Below, in pieces: positions 1 through 10,694 of a stretch of DNA of 64,000 nucleotides. The position numbers and the translations under genes were made by a program. This DNA is from Dendrolimus kikuchii (Eukaryota > Arthropoda > Insecta > Lepidoptera > Lasiocampidae), in the NCBI GenBank assembly GCA_019925095.2, contig CM034388.1, positions 806,001 to 870,000 of the forward strand, read 5' to 3'. Position 1 is the first letter of the stretch, and the number at the start of each line of letters is the position of its first letter. The notes under the pieces were generated by a model, which searched no databases, was not told where the DNA came from, and saw nothing but the letters and a program-made list of their open reading frames with translations.

Positions 1-78
1 TGTGCGAGCCAATGGGCGTATGCGGGTCGTGGAGAGGTGTGCTCCGGTGGGCGGGTTGCTCTCTGTCCGCAACACTAA
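1..78 (+). repeat. repeat Z fused to LINE-A fragment
   Basis: GC-rich sequence with gtggagaggtgtgctccgg also found at 888-985, 3897-4034 and, inverted, 28715-28815. It runs directly into LINE-A at 79. Confidence 0.7.
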
Positions 79-285
79 AGGCCACGACACACCTTCTATG
101 ATCAAAGTGATCGTGTACTAGCAGAAGGTGATGTCAGGAGCCTTAAGAACAGACGAGCGTGCATGACAAGAGCTATGAATGTCAAAGAAGCAAGTGAGGT
201 GTGTAAGAATAAGCCTGAATGGCGCTCTGTTGTTCGTGCCTATCCCGTAAGGGAACTGGCGTGAAGTTATGTATGTATGTATGTT
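79..285 (+). repeat. LINE-A 3' fragment
   Basis: 3' end of a non-LTR retrotransposon ORF2 (MNVKEASEVCKNKPE ... PVRELA stop) followed by a tail of tatg repeats. Confidence 0.8.
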
Positions 286-510
286 ATAGTAATTGTTGGT
301 GGCAGTTGCTTCTTCCAAATAAAACTCGATCTGGAATGTATGACTTTTTATTTCGTTTTTTACAATTAAATTAAAACTATACATAGACAAGGTACAGTGA
401 ATATAATGATGAATGTCAGAGAGTATAGTGTGTATTGGTGCCATTAAGCGCAATATGTATGTGAGATGCGAGCAAGATTTCCAGCCTCCAAGGCCGATTC
501 TGGGTCCAAC

Positions 511-845
511 AAAAAGAGAGGATGGCAGCTGGAGGGTCCGAAGTAACCTCGAAATTGAGAATCTCGTGGCCGAGCCTAACATAATAGGAGAAATAAAAGC
601 TCACCGCCTCCGCTGGCTCGGTCACGTAGAACGGATGGGTGAGGATCGCAGCGTGAGGGAAGCATATTTGGGACGGCCGGTAGGTCGGCGTCCGGTCGGC
701 CGTCCTAAATATCGCTGGAAGGACAGAGCAGAGGCGGACCTGTCGGAGCTACGAGCCAGTAATTGGCAAGAAACCGCACAGGAGCATGTTCTCGTTTCGG
801 AGGCCAAGACCCACTTTGGGTCGCTAAGCCAACGGAGTAAGTAAG
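511..845 (+). repeat. LINE-B ORF2 C-terminal fragment
   Basis: Open frame with HRLRWLGHVERMGEDRSV, then GRPVGRRPVGRPKYRWKDR, and a stop followed by agtaagtaag. This post-reverse-transcriptase C-terminus is common in insect non-LTR elements but differs from LINE-A. 5'-truncated. A short inverted repeat is made by the GRPVGRRPVGR codons. Confidence 0.7.
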
Positions 846-887
846 TAAGGCCGTTTCTCCCCCCCCCCCCGTTCCGTCCGACGTCTA

Positions 888-985
888 GCTGCTAACTGTG
901 CGAGCTATGAGCGTATGCGGAGCCTGGAGAGGTGTGCTCCGGCGGGCGGGTTAGGGGGTTGCGCTCTCTGTCCGCAACACTAACA
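888..985 (+). repeat. repeat Z, solo copy
   Basis: Same GC-rich unit as at 1-78, here not followed by LINE-A (ends gtccgcaacactaacatt). Preceded by a run of C at 851-861. Confidence 0.65.
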
Positions 986-1317
986 TTATAAATAGTGTTA
1001 TACTGAAAGTATCTTACTGAAACTCGGCAAGTAGATAGACATTATCTCGACGAAAATTCTTGTCTCAAAAAATAATTTTGAATTGAAGGGGAAAAAATAG
1101 AGGATGAAAACTTGTATGGATAATAATACTTCAAATTATGGATTTGAAGATATAAAACTAATTTAGGATAAGTAGTAACAAGCATGTTTACAAAATCATT
1201 TCAGAAGGGGCTTAAAGTAGGCAAAAAAAAAAATTGTATGGATTACAATTTGTCAAATTAAGGTATGATGATGATCAATACACCCACAAAACAAGTGTAA
1301 CACGACCAGTAAATAAT

Positions 1318-1600
1318 ACATACTTAACTTCACGCCAGTTCCCTTGCGGGGTAGGCACGAACAACACAGCGCCATTTAGGCTTATTCTTACACACCTCAC
1401 TTGCTTCTTTGACGTTCATAGCTCTCGTCATGCACGCTCGTCTGTTCTTAAGGCTCCTGACATCAATTCGATCATGGAAGGTGTGTCGTGGCCTTCCACG
1501 ACTTCTGCATCCATCCACTTTTGCATTGTATATCTGTTTAGTCATTCTTTCATCATGCATTCTTTCCACATGCCCGAACCACCGGAGCATTCCTTTCCAG
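1318..1600 (-). repeat. LINE-A 3' fragment
   Basis: Antisense copy, from the atgt tail through GHVERM to ATLRWF; small deletion before the RSLKNRR codons. Confidence 0.8.
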
Positions 1601-1734
1601 TAAATAATAACAGCCCATAAACGTCCCACTGCTGGGCTCCGGTCTCCCACTATATGGGAACGGACAGTATACCCACCTCACTTGTCCAAGGCGTCTTGGC
1701 AGGTTGGACAAATAAAATAAAGATGATGCTTTAC

Positions 1735-1829
1735 CTCGTCGATCTTCTCCTGGACTCCAGGGTCGTTTGTGATCGGTGGATCATCAGCAGTTTGTTCTGC
1801 TGCTGGCTTTAACACTTGAGCTGCAGCTT
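1735..1829 (-). CDS. PEX19: PEX19 exon 4
   Basis: Acceptor attaacag, donor gtaaag; encodes EAAAQVLKPAAEQTADDPP and then TNDPGVQEKIDE. Ends in phase 0; the next exon is outside the window. Confidence 0.83.
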
Positions 1830-4800
1830 CTGTTAATAAACAGACATATGATTACTGTGCCATCAGTGTATTTTTAGGAACTAGAAAATACACAGAATTA
1901 AATAAGAAATTTTAGATTAAACTACCAGAGTGCATGAATGTCGTGACATATATAATGAGGGGACGGCCTCTGGGTTCGATACCCGGCATAGTAAATTTCG
2001 GGAACGAATTTTTTCCGTTATTTACTATGGTCTGGGTGTTTGGGATGCTGCTGATGGAAAGCGGTTTTACACAACAATGGATATTAGTAACACTAAAGAT
2101 GCTACCAGTGTGCTGCCAGTCTCTAAAGGGAAACTGGAACCTGGCCACTAATGCCGGAACACAACTCAAGGTTGTTAAGGCGACATACTCTAGACCAGGG
2201 GTGATAGGCATCCAGACGGGCAAATACCCTACCACCTGGCTGTGGGTTGCTTTCTCGCCTCTTACAACAGGCCGGCCCAACGCAGGAAATTGTATTCTCC
2301 GTTCCTGCAGGATAAATATTTTCTAACAAAAGGATATCCAATTCCTGGAATGGTCTTCGTAAGTGAACTCTCTTTCATTCATTATGGTCTTCGTGTCTGG
2401 GCAACACAAGCGTGACTTGCTTAATTTGGGGACATACGATATGCGTATTTTGTCTGTAGACTGTTTATTATTATTATTATTATTTCATAGTAACAAATGT
2501 CCACTGTTTTCGTCAGTTAGTTATGTAACTATAAAAATGAAATAATATCACATATCTCAGACACCAACTAAGTGATATTTTTTCAATGAAAGTATTTTTA
2601 ACTTCAACATCTTCAGATGTTAAATACATACATAACTTCACGCCAGTTCCCTTGCGGGGTAGGCACGAACAACAGAGCGCCATTTAGGCTTATTCTTACA
2701 CACCTCACTTGCTTCTTTGACATTCATAGCTCTTGTCATGCACGCTCCTCTGTTCTTAAGGCTCCTGACATCACCTTCTGCTAGTACACGATCAATTTGA
2801 TCATGGAAGGTGTGTCGTGGCCTTCCACGACTTCTGCATCCATCCACTTTTGCATTGTATATCTGTTTAGTCATTCTTTCCACATGCGACGAACCACCGG
2901 AGCATTCCGTTCCTTACCTTCACCCCGACACTCTCTTTCAGAGCAACTCTCACACAAATAAACTTGTATGTATGAAGAGATTAATGAAAGTAGATGAGGC
3001 AAAAAACGTATGGTCATGATTGTAGCAAGTAGAAATGGAGATACGACTTGCAATGATACCTGAATATTTGTCTTATATCTTAGCAGCATCTCGTTGTACT
3101 GACAGTACTTTGTTTATTCCATCCTAGTGTATTTACATTAGAAAAATGTTAGATTTATCTATGGTCCTTCGAGACGGATATGAACCAATGATCAAAGGAT
3201 TTCATAAAAATCTTTATAAATCTTAGGATGTGAAAGAAGAATAAAAAACAAATGTGTGCATCTCGGGACGCCAAAGAGAAGTGATAACTTACACTAATCT
3301 AAGTTGAACTATTTAATATTGAAATTGTTTTACTTGAGAAAAGCTTAAGTTATTAATTAAATTTCATATATTTATATAAATATGATAATGTAAGGAAAGG
3401 TTATTCATTAATAAAATCTTTTATTGATTATAAATTTTTTTTTTCTTAGTTACAATTCTTCAATATGTACTTTAGAAGAAATACGGCTAACACTGTAGGT
3501 TAGAGTGAGTGAGGAGGAGCCTGCCTACCGATGCCGTATGCGTGAGCAAAAGGGAAGCCAGAGCCGTAACGCGTTACGTAACGAAGCGGTTTACCCTCCC
3601 ATAAGAAGTTATCACTTCAATAAATTTGATTTTCCCATTGGTAGAGATAAATAAGTGTTTGAAAATAATATTTAAAAAAAATGTACTATACCTGCCATTT
3701 TTGAGAAAGTTTGTGCAATTTGTTCTTGTGTGATTTGATCCTCTGAAACAAGCAAAAATAGTGTTATAAAGAAATTTATAACACATAAAATGTAACAACT
3801 TCAAAAACACTGTAAATGTATACATATAAAAAAATAAAATTTTAAACGGCCAGCCATCTCGACATTATAAGTTAAATTTATAGTAATTAGTCATTTCCGG
3901 CCTCCAAGGCCGCTTCTGTCCCCCCCCCCCCGTTCCGTCCAACGCCTAGCTGCTAACTGTGCAAGCCTATGGGCGTATGCGGGTCGTGGAGAGGTGTGCT
4001 CCGGTGGGCGGGTTGCTCTCTATCCGCAACACTAAAGGCCACGACACACCTTCCATGATCAAATTGACCGTGTACTAGCAGAAGGTGATGTCAGGAGCCT
4101 TAAGAACAGACGAGCGTGCATTACAAGAGCTATGAATGTCAAAGAAGCAAGTGAGGTGTGTAAGAATAAGCCTAAATGGCGCTCTGTTGATCGTGCCTAC
4201 CCCGCAAAGGAACTGGCGTGAAGTTATGTATGTATGTATAAAAAATAAATTATTATGTTTGAATATTGACATGTATGTTTGTTCCTTCTTGGGAATGAAT
4301 CAATCATGTTGAAGCATTGAAAACATCCCTAAATCATACATTTCTACAGTCATACAACACCACAATACAACTCATACTTCCCTACATTTTAATATAGGGA
4401 AAATAACAGTACATCATGTTTTATTCTTATCAAACATATTTTTTAGGTCAAATTACTCCAAGTTCATCAGAAGTAAAAGAAGTAAAACAAGAAATTAACA
4501 CGGTTGTATATACTGGTACTATACTACATAATATACAGCAACCAAATGTTATTTTTTTTTATTGCAGGAGTTCAGCAGGCAGGCAGACGGCCCACTTGAT
4601 GGAAATCGGTTACCATCGCCTTGACATTTGCAACATCAAAGGTGCTACAAATGCGCTGCTGCTCTCTTAAGGGAGACTGGAACCTGGTCACTAATGCCGG
4701 AACACAACTCAAGGTTGTTATGGCGACATACTTTAGACCAGGGGTGGTAGCCATCCAGCCGGGCAAATGCCCTACCACCTGGCAAAGTCAATTTAAGTTT

Positions 4801-7800
4801 ATGAATAAACGCAAAAAAATATCTCTTACAATTCATATTAATATCTATTGTCGATTTTTCACTCACTCTTGTTATATTACTAGCGGCCCCTATTATTATG
4901 TTATATAGTTATTGGTGAGAGTAAAATAAAAATTAAATATTGTCCCACACTGTTTATTCTCGATCCACAACTGATTCCCTAGTATTACAGTGATATTGAC
5001 GTTAGAAGATTGTTTATGTGAGAGTACTGTATGACCAAGACAAGTAGACGAATGCCAGATGTGCAGTAATCCATGTCACTTGCAGATTACAAAAAAACCT
5101 AAAAATACCAATAGGGTTATGGTCTTTAATTTTCATTTATTCATCTAATTATATTTTTTTTATTGCAGGAGTTCAGCAGACAGGCAGAAGGTCCACTTGA
5201 TGGAAAGCGTTTACCATCGCCTATGGACATTTGCAACGCCAAAGTTGATACAAATGCGCTGCTGCTCTCTTAAAGGAGACTGGAACCTGGCCACTAATGC
5301 CGGAACATAACTCAAGTTTGTTATGAATGAAAACACTTTATAGTTCACCAAAAATTAAAACTACGTTCTTAAAACTAAGTACAATAAATGTTGAACAAAG
5401 GGCGGCCTTATCGCTTAAAGCGATCTCTTCCAGGCAACCCCCTAAACTAAGGAAAATATTAAGACAACAGTGGCGGTGAAGACAATAAATAATAAGAAAC
5501 ATTCCAAGAATAAGTAAAAAGGAAATAAATAAATAATAATATACTTTATATACTATACAAAAATAAGATATATCATACTATATATAGAATCAGCAGCATG
5601 TTTTAGACTTGCGAGGGCCAAAGATATTTAGTAACCATCAATTTAAAAGGCATTATGGATTTAGCTTGTCTGATGTTGAGTGGCAGTGAGTTCCATAAAC
5701 GGACAGCCTGTACCGTGAAAGAACCTGGTCTAAAGTATGGTGACATACTTTAGACCAGGGGTGGTAGCCATCCAGTCGGGCAAATGCCCTACCACCTGGC
5801 TGTGGGTTGTTAAGTCGCCTCTTACGACAGGCCGCTTGGCCGCAGGAAATTCTCCGTTCCTGCACGGATAAAAAATATTTTTCACTAATAATACTAAATT
5901 ATGAGTCGATAACTGGTATAAAATAAAATTATATGTAACAATAACAAGATTACACAAAAAAAATAGAATAGAATAGAATAGAATATTATTTACTGCATGC
6001 ATAAAAAAAAATAATACACATGAGTTAACAATTATTCAACTAGTATAATCGGCAGCCTTATCGCTGACAGTAAATAATAATAATAATAATACAAAGCCTC
6101 CCGCAGGGTGGCTCGTACCTGACTCCGGGGGCCAAAGCAAGGCCCCCGCCTCCGTGCTTGCCTTAACCAGCCGGCACGGAGTGGAGATCGCTAGAGCTGC
6201 AGCCCACCTCTCTACACCCCTTAGCCACTCACACCCATGTTGCCCCTGTCTTTATGGCATTTTTTGGGGCCCGTGCAGGGAGTGGCGAGTCACCGTCTGC
6301 CCATTTTTCCATGTTCCCTGAACATTGCGACGGGCAGACACCATAGTCCCCATATTCCCAGACCCCTAGTACCATTAGCAGTTCACCACAATAGCCCGGT
6401 ACTTTTTGTCCTCATTTCCCACAATAGTCCTACACTGGCCGGTGCTTGTCCTTGGGTGCATTACTATATGGTGTGGACAGGGATAATCGCCCGGTCAGTG
6501 TCACACCACATTTACATTAAATTTGTCAAGGGGCCTCTACGTGTTGGCCTTCCCATGGGCCCACGCAAGCCCCCAAAAGTCCTGACCATTTTTATGGCCT
6601 GTGGTCTTGAAAGACACAATAATACAAAACTTAAAAACCAACAAAAAGATTATAACAGAACAACTAAGTACAGAAATGACGAGGCGGGGAAGACCGCATT
6701 CCGCGTGTTAGTCAAGATAGCTTGGTTGAGTAGTAAGTAACATGGTGTGATATTCAATACAGGAGAACTTTACCTGGCACTCCACTAAAACTACCCAATA
6801 TGGCCGCCATATTGGTTTCAAACTGTGCAGCTGCCTCTTTGATAAACTCCTCGCTCCACATATTCTGGGCCACTTCAGATCCTTCTGCTTTCGTTTCATC
6901 TTTTTGTTCCTTCTTCGTCATGTCTTGTAGAGCACCTGGAAAATGCTAGTGTGTAAATTTTGAACTCCATAAATGTATGATTTGAACACCTACATTAATA
7001 GCATGAAGCATGAAATAAGTGTCTGCTTTTACAAGATTCACTTCTTTCAATTTGGATAAAGGGACTAACTACTGCGGTTCACAAAATACATACATACATA
7101 CATAACTTCACACCAGTTCCCTTACGGGGTAGGCACGGACAACAGAGCGCCATTCAGGCTTATTCTTACACACCTCACTTGCTTCTTTGACATTCATGAC
7201 TCTTGTCATGCACGCTCGTCTGTTCTTAAGGCTCCTGACACGGTTCACAAAATGAGTCCGAGAAATGAGAATACTGCACGCCTTCCTATTCAGCGCTGTC
7301 TCTCGCCAGTCATAGGCATACAGGGGTTAATGTTAACTTAATATTGAAATTATTGAACACATATGTAAATACAGACTTAAATCACTTAATGTTATTATAT
7401 ATTGCTACTTCCTTCCATACTATATTTGTAGGCTTACGACCAAGGATGAAAATAATACAATAATAATCTGAAATATTAATCAAAGTTTATTACAATTACA
7501 ATATTAAATATAGCACATTGGCCTCCAATATTACTGCAATTATCAGGCAGTTATTATCGACCACAATACATCCACTCTTTATCTAAGACTGTCAGTTGTA
7601 AACTACCCATGCAGACTCTTGTTGTAGATCGTCCTCTCCCTGTCGGAACACCACATATTTAAGGTACTCTTTCTGCCATCCGTATAAACTTCTGATTTCC
7701 GGTTACTCCATTTTTTACATTCATTCACTCGGTAATAAATGCCTTTTCATAAACACCCAGTTGTATGACTTACAACATCAGTTTTCTTCATAAAAGAACA

Positions 7801-8786
7801 CTCCATATCTAGTTATTGACTACTTCCATCCTTTGATTACTCTATAATAAACACAACTCCTACATATCCATATTGAGACTTTCAACTAGATTGTTTAAAT
7901 TTAATTGAACTGTGTAATTCAGCTTTAATAGCAGGTAACATGGTTAATAGAGCACTAATCTCTTTTATGAACAGCCAGAATGTGCTTAAAAAAGCATGCC
8001 GGGCTGTCCATCAAGGAATGGAGGTACCAACACTAATGTATTGCGTTAAAGTTGGGAATTAGGGAAGAAACATGACAGTAGGATAGCCCGGGTGGAAATG
8101 AGAGCTTTGAGAAATATGTTAATGTGAGGTAGTGATATGATAAGAAAGTTTAATAAGGAAACATCGTGGACTGAAAGATGTATTAGCACAGGTTAAAAAT
8201 GGAATGTTAAGGTACATACATACATACATACATAACTTCACGCCAGTTCCCTTGCGGGGTAGGCACGAACAACAGAGTGCCATTTAGGCTTATTCTTACA
8301 CACCTCACTTGCCTCTTTGACATTCATAACTCTTGTCATACAAGCTCGTCTGTTCTTAAAGCTCCTGACATCACCTTCTGCTAGTACACGATCAATTTGA
8401 TCATGGAAGGTGTGTCGTGGCCTTCCACGACTTCCTCCACTGTTAAGGTAACTGAATGTAAATTTCTGCCTAATGTTCTAGCATTGGCTTAGGAATTTAG
8501 TCACATGAGTAAGAAATGTAATGAAAAAAGCCAAACGTTGCTTTGATATATTAAATGTAATTTTCATGCCTTTACTAGAGGTCAGTACGTATACTTGATC
8601 AATAATCATGTGACTAGAAACGGCGAATAATTAATAAATTAATTGACAACTTCAAAATAGGTTAGTCCAGGTTGTGTAATATGACCCTGAAAATGTTTAA
8701 TAAAAGAGAAATAACGACTTACTGTCCAATAAATCGTCCAATTCCGGATCGACTTCCTTTTTCGAGTCATCTTTGTTGTCTGACAT
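1735..8786 (-). CDS. PEX19: PEX19, peroxisomal biogenesis factor 19 (N-terminal part, 4 exons)
   Basis: Four minus-strand exons (8786-8723, 6935-6774, 3742-3692, 1829-1735) join in one frame and give the first 124 residues. The start reads MSDNKDDSKKEVDPELDDLL and continues into DSALQDM, the acidic N-terminal helix typical of PEX19 that binds PEX3. Later pieces (MWSEEFIKEAAAQFETNMAA, then FSKMAEAAAQVLKP) fit the amphipathic helices that follow in the family. Known family role: cytosolic chaperone and shuttling receptor that brings peroxisomal membrane proteins to PEX3. The C-terminal cargo-binding domain and the farnesylation CaaX box would lie left of position 1 and are not seen. All splice sites are GT-AG and phases 1-1-1-0 agree. 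The gene is head to head with the large plus-strand gene. Introns are full of retroposons. Identification rests on motif memory, not on a search. Confidence 0.87.
1955..2500 (+). repeat. tRNA-derived SINE S1, split by a SINE-P insertion
   Basis: Left part 1955-2045 contains the B-box-like gggttcgatacccgg and the body tttactatggtctgggtgt. Right part about 2380-2500 (cacaagcgtgacttgcttaa, then a tta repeat tail) continues the same family as at 29822-30060. The middle is a SINE-P copy. Confidence 0.72.
2047..2315 (-). repeat. SINE-P copy (inside S1)
   Basis: Contains gaacctggccactaatgccg and ccctaccacctggctgtggg and ends ccgttcctgcagg; orientation is set by the A-tail seen in other copies. Confidence 0.75.
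2625..2946 (-). repeat. LINE-A 3' fragment
   Basis: Antisense copy with the tail as tacatacataacttcacgcc, ending in the SVGVK codons. Confidence 0.8.
3162..3179 (+). other. possible relic retroelement primer-binding site (tRNA-Tyr type)
   Basis: tggtccttcgagacggat differs by one base from the PBS of the BEL/Pao element at 16817-16834. No coding remnant is seen near it. Confidence 0.3.
3692..3742 (-). CDS. PEX19: PEX19 exon 3
   Basis: Short 51-bp exon between ttgtttcag and gtatag; encodes EDQITQEQIAQTFSKMA. Phase matches both neighbours. Its intron context is AT-rich, which makes the exon stand out. Confidence 0.83.
3897..4240 (+). repeat. repeat Z plus LINE-A composite
   Basis: Repeat Z at 3897-4034 joins LINE-A at exactly the same base (caacactaaaggccacgaca) as the copy at 1-285. 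Ends with the tatg tail at about 4240. Confidence 0.75.
4551..4784 (-). repeat. SINE-P copy, 5'-truncated
   Basis: A-tail seen as a T run at 4551, then the family body to ccctaccacctgg. Confidence 0.75.
5156..5872 (-). repeat. SINE-P copy split by about 400 bp of other sequence
   Basis: Tail-side half 5156-5322 and 5'-side half 5726-5872 (to cctgcacggataaa). Between them is AT-rich sequence containing ggcggccttatcgcttaaag, a piece also recognisable near 6048 and, inverted, near 44690, so probably another LINE 3' end. Confidence 0.6.
6100..6630 (+). repeat. interspersed repeat C (LINE 3'-end-like)
   Basis: The 6237-6620 part is shared with 58310-58625 and, inverted, with 30045-30480. Copies end in caataata-type repeats, as expected of a LINE 3' end. 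A 167-codon open frame here is not supported as a gene. Confidence 0.65.
6774..6935 (-). CDS. PEX19: PEX19 exon 2
   Basis: Acceptor tttccag, donor gtaaag, phases 1 and 1. Encodes SALQDMTKKEQKDET through ILGSFSGVP, including the MWSEEFIKEAA helix. Confidence 0.87.
7087..7241 (-). repeat. LINE-A 3' fragment
   Basis: Short antisense copy from the tacatacataac tail to ggctcctgaca. Confidence 0.78.
7242..8212. other. PEX19 intron sequence with no recognised element
   Basis: AT-rich, no coding exon seen. A stretch at about 7920-8200 may be an old, decayed LINE coding remnant, but no clear frame is left. Confidence 0.4.
8213..8438 (-). repeat. LINE-A 3' fragment
   Basis: Antisense copy, tail tacatacatacatacataa, ending at ccttccacgact. 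Confidence 0.8.
8723..8786 (-). CDS. PEX19: PEX19 exon 1
   Basis: Start codon at 8786-8784; 21 codons plus 1 nt; donor gtaagt follows. Encodes the acidic PEX3-binding N-terminus. Confidence 0.88.
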
Positions 8787-8934
8787 TATTTCTTTATTAT
8801 GAAAAAAAACGAGAATATAAATTTTATTATAATAAAATTAGTCTTTTGAATGACAATGACAAGTCACAGAATGAATGAACAAATTGTAATGAATGAAAGA
8901 ACGTAGCCGGAGAATATGATTGAAATATTATATT

Positions 8935-9262
8935 TTTTTAAAATTTAAGTTTATGGCCTGGCAGCTAGGCCTTTAAGCCAGATCTTAGTTTACAATACAG
9001 TTTTTTCATTTTCTTAAGCCTATGTAGCACAGCTGAACTGTAGGTAATCAGCTAGTGCCATTCAACAGAGTTCTTGTGACATCTCAAAAGCCCACATTTG
9101 ACTATACAGTTCACAATTTCTCACGAAACACATAATGACTACTCAAAAACTATCAATATCCTACAACTATTGTTCATTTTAGAGTAATTTTACACATTTT
9201 TAGAAAATAAAACTGCACAGCACAACATCTCCTTTCAGTACCCGCCAAAAACTCCGAAATAT
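8935..9262 (+). repeat. interspersed repeat K
   Basis: About 320 bp (ctaggcctttaagccagatc ... gaaaataaaactgcacagca). Other copies: 13062-13305 and, inverted, 15236-15535. Confidence 0.7.
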
Positions 9263-9997
9263 TATATAGATTATTAGATAGATAGTATGACATGGATACC
9301 TCAGTAAAATTCCTTGCGTTAACTCAATAACTCGAACAAAACCATGGGCATGGCTTTGAAGTAACTCGAAATTTTGCCATAGGCAACAAAATGCTAAGTG
9401 TCGATGAGTAGCAAACAGTGCGGCAATCGATTCAGTGCTTGTACCAGGTGTGCCTTTTAGTTTTGTGTTAATTTATAAAGTTTAGAGTAAAGCTGCGCAC
9501 ATGATATTCAATAAGATTTTAATACGTATCAATAAATTTGTACAAAGTGAGTTACTTCACTGGCGCAGATAAATTAATTAGCGCAATTTTATACTGAGAA
9601 TTCGCATCCTTTTTACTGCTAGTATAATATTTTTAACTACTCGATACTAGATGGCGTAAAAATTAGTTACTGGCTGAATTTTTGTTTGTAGAACGATCTT
9701 TAAAATATTTTTTTTAATTTGGAATATAAAAAAAATGTACAAAATCACTGAACACGCGAAACGAAATGTGGCTCGTTTTTTATAACATATTTGTTTTATA
9801 ATTTAAATAAAAGTCATAAAAAAATTGTAAAACGTTTAAAAACTAAAAAGCGATTTACGTTGCGATTGATTCAATCTACTTAGATTTCACTGTGAGTATA
9901 GTTTTTGTAATAATAAATATGTATTTAATTACTTATACCAGTTGTGCCCGCGAGATAGTTTGCGCGGGTTTCAAATTTATTTATTTTAAATATTATG

Positions 9998-10282
9998 ATT
10001 GTTAAGAATGAATGATGAAAGAATGACTAAACAGATATACAATGCAAAAGTGGATGGATGCAGAAGTCGTGGAAGGCCACGACACACCTTCCATGATCAA
10101 ATTGATCGTGTACTAGCAGAAGGTGATGTCAGGAGCCTTAAGAACAGACGAGCTTGCATGACAAGAGTTATGAATGTCAAAGAGGCAAGTGAGGTGTGTA
10201 AGAATAAGCCTAAATGGCACTCTGTTGTTCGTGCCTACCCCGCAAGGGAACTGGCGTGAAGTTATGTATGTATGTATGTAAG
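9998..10282 (+). repeat. LINE-A 3' fragment
   Basis: ORF2 end (MNDERMTKQIYNAKVDGCRS ... ARELA stop), then the atgt tail. Confidence 0.82.
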
Positions 10283-10650
10283 AATATATAGTCGAGGTGC
10301 CGAAGTCCACACACCTCTCATTATTTTCGTGTTTGAATAGTTATGACGACAATAAATCAATGAAGCTAAGACACTATTGAATTTATGTCTTCGAATTGTA
10401 GTTAGCGTTAAATTCCGTTTAAAAAAAGTAAAACAACGACCGGTGTATGAACTTACCCCTTTGACGTTCTTCGCCACCTTGACTTTATATGATTTAGTCG
10501 CAAAAATGTATTTTAAATAATGTTAATTGTAAATCTGGCTTTATTTATATACATTCCTTGAATGTTGTGACATCGGTCTTATTAAACGCAACCTTTTATT
10601 TCTTAGGCCCCAACCACAGAGTACATTAATATAGGCTCCAACCAACAAAT

Positions 10651-10694
10651 ATGGCTAGCCAACCTAAGAAATCCACAGTTACAGTCGCAGACAA
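10651..10694 (+). CDS. four-module gene exon 1
   Basis: ATG at 10651 in the context caaatATGG; encodes MASQPKKSTVTVAD plus 2 nt; strong donor gtgagt at 10695. Joined to exon 2 it reads ...VADKPAAGDAPPAP. A second donor (gtaagt at 10806) is in the same phase; see findings. Confidence 0.7.

Larger units (their letters stand above)
8787..10650. promoter_or_regulatory. divergent intergenic region between PEX19 and the four-module gene
   Basis: The two start codons face away from each other across 1.86 kb. The stretch holds one copy of repeat K (8935-9262), a LINE-A fragment (9998-10282) and otherwise AT-rich sequence. I see no convincing TATA box or initiator for either gene. A pyrimidine tract ending in an AG at 10606 could be the acceptor of an upstream 5'-untranslated exon for the plus-strand gene. 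Confidence 0.5.

Noticed and set aside
6237..6740. 167-codon open frame
   Set aside because: Lies in repeat C; copies at 30 kb and 58 kb do not keep the frame as a gene would.
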